Positions 16,149 to 22,621 of a DNA stretch of 22,621 nucleotides are shown here, one piece after another. The translations under genes were made by a program, and so were the position numbers. The stretch is from JBGTIS01 sp041745535. Lineage in GTDB: Bacteria > Bacteroidota > Bacteroidia > Cytophagales > Cyclobacteriaceae. The notes under the pieces are model-generated. The model worked only from the letters and a program-made list of their open reading frames with translations, did not search any database and was not told where the DNA came from. The number at the start of each line of letters is the position of its first letter. Positions within the stretch are counted from its first letter, which is position 1. The stretch spans positions 1 through 22,621 of the forward strand of contig JBGTIS010000196.1 in assembly GCA_041745535.1 (NCBI GenBank), read 5' to 3'.

Positions 16149-17357
16149 ATGAGAGTTGTAGCATGTGTTTGTTTAGTTGGATTTCTTCTTATCGGATGTT
16201 CAGAAGAAGCTCAAATTGTGGTAGAGTCTCGTTTCATTAAACTTTATGGTGGCGAAGGTTTTAATTCCGGTATAGCAGTAGAACAAACCCAAGAAGACGG
16301 TTATGTATATGTTGGAAATAGTTATTCTAATACCACAGATCCTAATGATCAGAAGATTTGCCTTATTAAAACAGATAAGTTTGGTAATCGTGAATGGATA
16401 AAATACTATGGTGAGACAGGTAAACAAGCGGCACTTTCTGTAAAAAGAACCAGCAACAATGAATTTCTTGTATTTGGCAACTCATATGAGAATTTAAACA
16501 CCACCCAGAATTCATCTCCGTTTTCTAACTTTTTTTTATTAAAAACTGATACCAATGGGGAATTACTCTGGGAAAAAAACTACGGAACCCAATTTGTTGA
16601 TGAACAAGCCAGATGTTTTAATCTAACTTCAGATGGTGGAATGATACTCGCAGGAAATATTTCAGAAGAAAACGGCAGTTCCGACACTTACCTTATCAGA
16701 ACCAACGCTGATGGTGAACTACAGTGGGAATCCAGATTCGGTTTGTTACATTTTGATGACCCTGTCGGCAATTCTATTTTGGAATTACCTGATGGAGGTT
16801 TTGTTTTCTGTGGCACTGAGATAGGAAGAAATCCGCTGGATAGCACCGACTCAAATGTCAGAATTATTAAAGTTAATGAAAGAGGTTCTATTGAGTGGAG
16901 CCAAACTTATGGGGGGCCTACTCCGGAAATTGGGATAGGTTTACAAATAGCCAACTTCGGTTTTATAGCAATTGCCACCCAAGAAACTACCAACAACGAT
17001 AACGATATATTTGTTATTGGCACCAATTTTTATGGTGAGGAATTATGGTCTAAAACACTGGGAGGCCTAAAAAATGATGTACCAGTTTCTGTAAAACAAA
17101 CCAATGGCAATACCTTAATCATTTGTGGTACTACTGAAAGTTTCGGGAAAGGTCAGAAAGATATATATCTCATAAACACCAGCATGCGTGGCGAAGAAAT
17201 CTGGAGCCGAACTTTTGGTAGTATTTACAACGATTCTGGTTCGCAGGTGATGCAATTATCAAATGGAGACTTGGTTATTGCAGGTACCATAGGCACAAAC
17301 AGTAATACCATGATGGGTTTGCTGAAGGCGGATTCCAATGGCAGAATCAGTAAGTAA
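16149..17357 (+). CDS. Seven-bladed beta-propeller lipoprotein, probably surface-exposed
   Basis: This 402-residue lipoprotein has the lipobox LLIGC with lipidated Cys17 and no other plausible start. The mature protein begins C-S-E-E; acidic residues directly after the cysteine resemble the Bacteroidota lipoprotein export signal, so transport to the cell surface is likely. The whole mature protein is seven repeats of about 54 residues. Each repeat has the order 'strand ending W-x-x-x-YGG-like, acidic loop, DGGF-V-GT-type strand, D-YLIKTD-x-x-G-E' (YGG-type positions near 33, 87, 145, 197, 254, 304 and 356). This predicts a seven-bladed propeller. The gene starts at the base after the barrel gene's stop, so the two are surely co-transcribed. 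A receptor or scaffold role at the outer membrane is inferred. Confidence 0.8.
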   Translation: MRVVACVCLVGFLLIGCSEEAQIVVESRFIKLYGGEGFNSGIAVEQTQEDGYVYVGNSYSNTTDPNDQKICLIKTDKFGNREWIKYYGETGKQAALSVKRTSNNEFLVFGNSYENLNTTQNSSPFSNFFLLKTDTNGELLWEKNYGTQFVDEQARCFNLTSDGGMILAGNISEENGSSDTYLIRTNADGELQWESRFGLLHFDDPVGNSILELPDGGFVFCGTEIGRNPLDSTDSNVRIIKVNERGSIEWSQTYGGPTPEIGIGLQIANFGFIAIATQETTNNDNDIFVIGTNFYGEELWSKTLGGLKNDVPVSVKQTNGNTLIICGTTESFGKGQKDIYLINTSMRGEEIWSRTFGSIYNDSGSQVMQLSNGDLVIAGTIGTNSNTMMGLLKADSNGRISK

Positions 17358-17484
17358 TTCCTGATTTTTATCCACATATTTTACCTCATCTACATAATCA
17401 ATATTTATCAACAGTCATGATGCTTTTAGGCAGACATATGATCATCTGTACTATGAAGCAAAGGCATACAAAACTTTTTATAAG
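17358..17484 (+). other. Spacer before the giant surface-protein gene
   Basis: This 127-base AT-rich spacer is the only real gap in the cluster from 10710 onward. No clear TAnnTTTG promoter box and no terminator hairpin could be found. The frame of the downstream gene is open from 17398 but contains no ATG, GTG or TTG before 17485. The giant gene may be read through from the lipoprotein gene or have an unrecognised promoter here. Confidence 0.5.
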
Positions 17485-20400
17485 ATGAACCGGAACAGTG
17501 ATAAGGTTTTTAATCTGTGGGCTGTAGTATTATTATTTTCTATTAGTTACCTGTTAGGAAATACTAACTTTGCACTGGCGCAGCAAATAGATACTATTGA
17601 AAGAGTAAACAGCAATCCAAACAACGGAAGCAGTGTACAGTTTTTAGTTTCGTTTGAAGGGGGCATAGCACCTTATGGTCCTATAGCGGTTAATGACTTT
17701 GACCTTACTTCAACAGTTGGGGGCAACATAGCATCGGTTTCCGCAAGTTCAGCAAATCCATCTGTTATTGTAACTGTTAATGGAATAGCTGGAAATGGAA
17801 CCATTCGGTTAAACCTGAACGATAGTAATAATTCTATTACCGATACATTTGGTAATCCGCTTACCAGCAATACTTATTCTGCGGGGGAGGTTTATAACAT
17901 TGATCAAATCGCGCCAGGATACATCAGTGTGACTGATTTGGGCGATGGTTCCTATAAACCCGGAGAAATTATCACTTTAGTGGCAAATTTAGGCGAAACG
18001 GGTCTTACTATTTCTGCTGACCTAAGCGTAATTGATTCCGATTTCAGCAGCGCTCAGGTTTTTAACGATAATGGTAATAACACCTATTCTTTTACGACGA
18101 ACTTTCTGGATTTAGCTGATAATATGATGGAAGGAACTGCCATATCAATAGCTTTTACAGCGCAGGATGCGGTAGGCAACACTTCGAACAACAATTCATT
18201 ACAGTTAACACTTGATAAAACATTTCCTGCTTTGAATTCAGCTTCAGAAATAGCAACTGATAACCGGTATTTGGATATTCATGCTACTGAAGGATTATTT
18301 ACGACCGTTACCGGCACTGGCGCCTTAGTGGCATCTGACTTTAAAATTACTTTTTCAAAAAATACCGGCAATGCCTCAAATGTATCTATTTCCTCTCTCA
18401 AGAAGCCTAATTCTACCATAGAGGCTTCTGCTGGTGCCCTTACTGGTGGAGAATCTGACATTAGAGTTTTTCTAAATGTAACAGGTACTCCTAATGGAAA
18501 TGAAACCCTTCAAATTTCACCGATTACTAATAATGCTGTTTATGATATTGCTGGTAATGCCATGCCCAAAACGGAAAGTCCGGATGTAGTTTACCTGTTT
18601 AATCAATGTACTACTGTGGCTAATGCGGAAAATGATACCACGATTTGTATCGGAAGTACTATTAAGTTGGGAGGAGCGCAAACCGCTTCCGGAGGTTCGG
18701 GCTATTACAGTTACGAATGGCGTATTCCTGCTAACGGCCCTGCTATTATCTCAACTTCTTCCCAACCTTCTGTTACACCATCCGCATCAACTACTTATGA
18801 AGTAACAGTAATTAATAGCGATGGATGTCGCGATACCGATCAGATTACAGTAACTGTGAATACTTTACCTACTCTTACCTTTAATCCAGATTCCATTATT
18901 TTCAGAAATGATGCTGTACCTTTTCGGTTAGATAATAATGGGCAGGTTTCTCCCAGCCACACCTCCGGCTCCGGAGGAACTTTTTCGGGCAATGGAGTAA
19001 TATTCAAGTCTTCACTGAATCAGTATTTTTTTAATCCCGCCCTGGCCAATAATGGAGAAAATACTATTACTTATACCTATACCAATAGTAGCGGTTGCAC
19101 TGCTTCAGTATCAAAAACTTTCACAGTAGTAAGTGCTTCCGGGGCGGTAATAAACTTGTTAACAAATTATTGTCCTGATTTTAACAATGGGATTGTTACT
19201 GGATTACAGGCAGCGCCGGGTGCAGTATCATCGGGTCGGACTTTTGAAAGTTTAAGATTGTATAAAAATGGTGTGGGCTATGTAAATGGTCCCTTAACCG
19301 ATACAAACGCTGATAATATTTATGACCTAGATTTACAACAGTTGACCCCTGGTAAATTTTCTGTAGCTGTATTCTCTACACTTAATTCCGGAAGTCCGGC
19401 AGGTGCTTATCTCGACCAATTCAGCACTTCTTTTCTTTATGAAAAAGGAGCGGAACCGGTTATTTCAAATCTTGAATCGGTTTATTGTGCTTATGCAGAT
19501 ACTATCGTGCTGGCAGGATCTATTCCTGCTTATACCAACCATGTGTTTTCTGCGGCAGAAGGTGTAACTGGTGGCAAATTTTTTCCAGCCAACATTAGCT
19601 TTGCAGATAGCCAGTATCAGAAAAATTTAACCATTACCTATACTTATAAAGATACGAATAGCTGTGCAGGCTCTGTAAGCCAGAATGTAAAAATTAACCG
19701 GGTACTGAATGCCCCCACATCAACTTCAACCCTACGTTATTGTACTACTGACCTCATTAAAAATTTATCAGTAACTGGTGTTACTGGCGCTGTTTTTTCG
19801 TGGTATAACGATGAAAATACAGTTGATCCTGTTAATTTTTTAAACAATGGATCTACCCTGGAGCCTGTAGATGATTCAGGAAACCCATTGGATAATTCTA
19901 TAAGCGGTTCTCATTTCTATTGGGTTACACAAACGCTGAACAGTTGTGAAAGCCCTGCCACTGCGGTAACCATTGAAATATATGACCGATATACGCCAGA
20001 AATTTCGGATATGAACACGAAATACTGTGTAGGAGATGGTATTATAGATTTTTCAGTAGGTGAAGCAAATGGGTTACCTGTGAGTGCTGAAACCATAAAA
20101 ATAGATGGTAATATTTATGCCGAGTCAGAATTTAATACAGTTACTTTAGGCGTTGGACCGCATGTATTACAATATATTATCACCAATGCCAACAACTGTA
20201 CCGATTCTACAGAATTAGCATTTGAGGTAACGCCACTCCCTATTGTAAGTTTTAGTGGGTTTAATTCCAGTAAAAGTTATTGCTACAGCGATAATCCTAT
20301 TACCCTGGTCGGTAGCCCTGCGGTTACACCAGGCACAACAGGCGTATTTACCAACAGTACCGGCGGATTACTTGAAAACAATGGCAATGGGACTGTTATT

Positions 20401-22621
20401 TTTTCTCCCAAATTAGCAGCGTTGGCGGCTGGCGGCGATAGCCTCACCAATACGACCACTCATATCATAAGTTATACTTTTACAGATCAGTATGGCTGTA
20501 GCAGGTCAAGAGCTTATAGTTTTACTGTATTTCCTTTACCTGATGTTGATGTGGATGGGTTTAATGAAAGTAAAGCGTATTGTTATAACGAAGACAGTTT
20601 TTTAATAACCGGTTTCCCTACAGATAGCAAAGGCCATTTTACAGGAAATGGCATTACTGATCACAAAAATGGTGCAGCTACTTTTAATCCCTCTCTGGCG
20701 GCCTCTATTGCCGGAGTTAATAACGTAACTGATTCGGTTACCAAACATATTATTTCTTATACTTATACCAATAACAATGGTTGTGTGAACACCTATATGG
20801 ATACTATTTTGGTTTATCCATTACCAGAAATAGTGTTAAGTGGCTATAATGCTGATAAAGCATATTGTTATAGCGATGAACCAGTATCGCTAACGGGCTT
20901 TCCATCTAGTAGCAATGGGTATTTTACAGGAAATGGCATTACCGACCATGAAAATGGCACCGCTACTTTTAATCCTTCGCAGGCAGCCTTGGAGGCTGGC
21001 ACCAGCAATCCGGCAGAATTTATGACCCAACATAGTATTACCTATACCTACACCAATTCTTATGGGTGTGTAAACAGCAAGAGTGTTACCTTAACTGTTA
21101 ATCCTCTACCCGATCCTGAAATTGTTAACGTACAGGATACATATTGTAAAAACGATAAATCTGTAACACTAAAAGCTATTCCAGCGGGGGGCACCTTTAG
21201 CGGAAGCGGCGTATTTGGTAATATTTTTAATCCCGCGACTGCTAGCGCAGGTCCAGATACCATTACTTATTATTATGCGGATACTCGAACTGGTTGTAGT
21301 AATACCGTATCAGCTTTTGTTACGATAAGGCCTATTCCGGAAACCAATTTTATCTTTGAAACAGTTTGCAATGAAGCTAAAGTAACTTTCCAGAATACTT
21401 CAGGCATTGCCACTACAGATACTTTGGATGAAATTACCAGTTATGAATGGAACTTCGGCGATTTCACTTCTAATAACTATTCTCTTCACCCTATTCATAT
21501 TTTCAAAAACCCTGATACCTATACTGTAAATCTGAAGGTTGCAACTAAATATGGATGTAGCAGTGAAAAGGATACTACAGTTACAATAGGCGTATTACCT
21601 GTCGCTGATTTTGAGTGGGAGAACATTGTGATTACAGACACTACCATATTTAGCAGCACTTCAATCCTTTCGTTTGGTAATATTAAAACTTATAACTGGA
21701 GTTTAAATAATGAAAATATATCGGCCGATTCGGAAGTATTAGCGTATCAGTTCAAAAAACCGGGTACTTATACAGTTACTCTTCAAACCACCACTAATAG
21801 TGGCTGTATCGATAATATTAGTAAGGATATCTATATTTTACCTGAAATTAAAAACTTTCCTTACCGGGAAGATTTTGAAACCGAAAACCACGGATGGATT
21901 GTGGAAGGCCCCCACGCATCCTGGGAAGCGGCCACTCCGGAGGGAGACATTATTAATACTTCATCTTCAGGCAAGCGCGCTTTTGTTACCAACGCCAAAG
22001 GAACTTATCAGGCAAACGAACAATCGTGGGTAAACAGCCCAAGTTTTGATATCTCATCGCTAAACTATCCTTTTCTTTCCCTTAAAATATGGTCATCAAC
22101 CGATCCTGGTTTTGATGGAGCCGTAATACAGGTTTCAACTGATAAAGGTAAAACCTGGAAAGTACTGGGGACTGTAGAAGAAGGTATAGGCTGGTACAAC
22201 AGTTCATTTATTGTAGCCAATCCAGGTAATCAAACTTCAGGCAGTTTAGGCTGGAGCCGGTCTGATTCCGAATGGCAGTTAGCCAAGTTTTCACTGCAAC
22301 AGTTTCTTGATGAAAAAAATATCAGGTTTCGGGTTGCCTTTGGTAGCAATGGCGATAATACCCCTGGCAAAGCATTCGACGGCTTTGCTTTTGATGATTT
22401 TCAAATCGCGGAAAGAAACCGTACCATCCTTATTGAAAACTTTTCTAACGTAAATACCACTAATTTTTTCCGAATTGAAAATGACTTGAATAATTTCGCC
22501 GAAACACATGCCAACGAAATCCTATCAATTTATTACCATACTGATTTTCCAGGAGACGATCCTTTCAACAAAAAAAATAGCGCTGATCCCAGTGCGCGTT
22601 CGCTTTATTATGGTATTGTTG
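17485..22621 (+). CDS. Giant multi-domain surface/adhesin-like protein, 3' end off the right edge
   Basis: At least 1712 residues are encoded and the frame is still open at the window end. The signal peptide is residues 1-32 (cleavage near FALA-QQ). Next come Ig-like domains (33 to about 370) with 'GTIRLNLND...GNPL...YNID..AP' patterns. A run of Ig/PKD-like repeats follows (about 375-1285), many opening with YC and closing with a GC motif, which suggests conserved disulfides. Two PKD domains are at about 1288-1371 (YEWNFGDF at 1320-1327) and 1373-1452. A MAM/jelly-roll-like domain (about 1458-1640) carries the Asp-box-like STDKGKTW. From 1646 begins an Omp28/thioredoxin-like domain (RTILIENFSN, YYHTDFPGDDPF). 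A type IX secretion C-terminal domain is expected beyond the edge but cannot be seen. A role in adhesion or gliding is by analogy. Confidence 0.85.
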   Translation, partial: MNRNSDKVFNLWAVVLLFSISYLLGNTNFALAQQIDTIERVNSNPNNGSSVQFLVSFEGGIAPYGPIAVNDFDLTSTVGGNIASVSASSANPSVIVTVNGIAGNGTIRLNLNDSNNSITDTFGNPLTSNTYSAGEVYNIDQIAPGYISVTDLGDGSYKPGEIITLVANLGETGLTISADLSVIDSDFSSAQVFNDNGNNTYSFTTNFLDLADNMMEGTAISIAFTAQDAVGNTSNNNSLQLTLDKTFPALNSASEIATDNRYLDIHATEGLFTTVTGTGALVASDFKITFSKNTGNASNVSISSLKKPNSTIEASAGALTGGESDIRVFLNVTGTPNGNETLQISPITNNAVYDIAGNAMPKTESPDVVYLFNQCTTVANAENDTTICIGSTIKLGGAQTASGGSGYYSYEWRIPANGPAIISTSSQPSVTPSASTTYEVTVINSDGCRDTDQITVTVNTLPTLTFNPDSIIFRNDAVPFRLDNNGQVSPSHTSGSGGTFSGNGVIFKSSLNQYFFNPALANNGENTITYTYTNSSGCTASVSKTFTVVSASGAVINLLTNYCPDFNNGIVTGLQAAPGAVSSGRTFESLRLYKNGVGYVNGPLTDTNADNIYDLDLQQLTPGKFSVAVFSTLNSGSPAGAYLDQFSTSFLYEKGAEPVISNLESVYCAYADTIVLAGSIPAYTNHVFSAAEGVTGGKFFPANISFADSQYQKNLTITYTYKDTNSCAGSVSQNVKINRVLNAPTSTSTLRYCTTDLIKNLSVTGVTGAVFSWYNDENTVDPVNFLNNGSTLEPVDDSGNPLDNSISGSHFYWVTQTLNSCESPATAVTIEIYDRYTPEISDMNTKYCVGDGIIDFSVGEANGLPVSAETIKIDGNIYAESEFNTVTLGVGPHVLQYIITNANNCTDSTELAFEVTPLPIVSFSGFNSSKSYCYSDNPITLVGSPAVTPGTTGVFTNSTGGLLENNGNGTVIFSPKLAALAAGGDSLTNTTTHIISYTFTDQYGCSRSRAYSFTVFPLPDVDVDGFNESKAYCYNEDSFLITGFPTDSKGHFTGNGITDHKNGAATFNPSLAASIAGVNNVTDSVTKHIISYTYTNNNGCVNTYMDTILVYPLPEIVLSGYNADKAYCYSDEPVSLTGFPSSSNGYFTGNGITDHENGTATFNPSQAALEAGTSNPAEFMTQHSITYTYTNSYGCVNSKSVTLTVNPLPDPEIVNVQDTYCKNDKSVTLKAIPAGGTFSGSGVFGNIFNPATASAGPDTITYYYADTRTGCSNTVSAFVTIRPIPETNFIFETVCNEAKVTFQNTSGIATTDTLDEITSYEWNFGDFTSNNYSLHPIHIFKNPDTYTVNLKVATKYGCSSEKDTTVTIGVLPVADFEWENIVITDTTIFSSTSILSFGNIKTYNWSLNNENISADSEVLAYQFKKPGTYTVTLQTTTNSGCIDNISKDIYILPEIKNFPYREDFETENHGWIVEGPHASWEAATPEGDIINTSSSGKRAFVTNAKGTYQANEQSWVNSPSFDISSLNYPFLSLKIWSSTDPGFDGAVIQVSTDKGKTWKVLGTVEEGIGWYNSSFIVANPGNQTSGSLGWSRSDSEWQLAKFSLQQFLDEKNIRFRVAFGSNGDNTPGKAFDGFAFDDFQIAERNRTILIENFSNVNTTNFFRIENDLNNFAETHANEILSIYYHTDFPGDDPFNKKNSADPSARSLYYGIV
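20257..21129 (+). repeat. Three tandem PKD-like repeat units in the giant protein
   Basis: Units start at about 20257, 20557 and 20842 (300- and 285-base periods; residues 925, 1025, 1120). Each opens GFN/GYN-x-x-K-x-YCY, has a TGF or GSP turn, a FTGNGI-like motif, N-x-x-x-A, a TYTF or TYTY strand and a closing YGC or NGC. The last two are close relatives at DNA level: a 20-base identical run ending in GGAAATGGCATTAC occurs at 20638-20657 and 20923-20942. A more diverged related unit begins at 21130. Confidence 0.75.

Noticed and set aside
17398..17484. In-frame open extension upstream of the giant protein start
   Set aside because: It contains no ATG, GTG or TTG codon, while the ATG at 17485 gives a clean signal peptide; so it is not coding.
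20257..21129. Regularly spaced repeats considered as a CRISPR array
   Set aside because: The period is about 285-300 bases, within an open reading frame, and encodes PKD-like domains; there are no short direct repeats with spacers.

Overview
The window looks like a chromosomal segment of a Bacteroidota bacterium, most likely order Cytophagales. The reasons are a Bacteroidota-type -7 promoter box (TATATTTG) in front of the first gene, a DUF4905-like protein, a TIGR02757 (DUF2400) protein, a PorT-like outer-membrane barrel, a lipoprotein with acidic residues right after the lipobox cysteine, and a very large multi-domain surface protein with PKD-type repeats. The DNA is AT-rich. Several genes start with TTG or GTG. 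I see no tRNA, rRNA, CRISPR array, transposase or integrase.

Left part (1-7098), mostly housekeeping. It holds a 3'-truncated asparagine synthase on the minus strand, a small GAF-domain protein on the plus strand, and an NfeD-type membrane serine protease on the minus strand. A compact plus-strand block of four genes follows: DUF4905-like protein, triple-LysM protein with an RlpA-like barrel, small membrane protein of unknown function, and TIGR02757 protein. Within this block the first and second genes overlap by 11 bp, and the third and fourth overlap at TAATG. A 355-bp AT-rich spacer without a gene follows.

Middle part (7454-17357), the part of most interest. A 1069-residue protein fuses an ATP/ADP-carrier-like membrane domain, HEAT-like repeats and a degenerate cyclic-nucleotide-binding domain. 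Forty-six bases later begins a tight cluster: a double TIR-like protein, an nSTAND-type ATPase with one membrane segment, a long coiled coil and seven WD40 repeats, an outer-membrane barrel with a periplasmic helical domain, and a seven-bladed propeller lipoprotein. The junctions from the TIR gene onward are -11, +8 and 0 bp, so the genes are almost certainly co-transcribed.

Right part (17485-22621). After 127 bp comes a giant exported protein, open at the window edge after 1712 residues. It has a signal peptide, Ig-like domains, PKD-like repeats, two PKD domains, a MAM/jelly-roll-like domain and the start of an Omp28/thioredoxin-like domain.

Read together, the right half could encode a trans-envelope signalling or assembly apparatus: TIR scaffold in the cytoplasm, STAND ATPase in the inner membrane, coiled coil and WD40 sensor in the periplasm, a barrel and a lipoprotein at the outer membrane, and a giant surface protein outside. 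The domains and the gene order can be seen in the sequence; that they form one working system is my inference.
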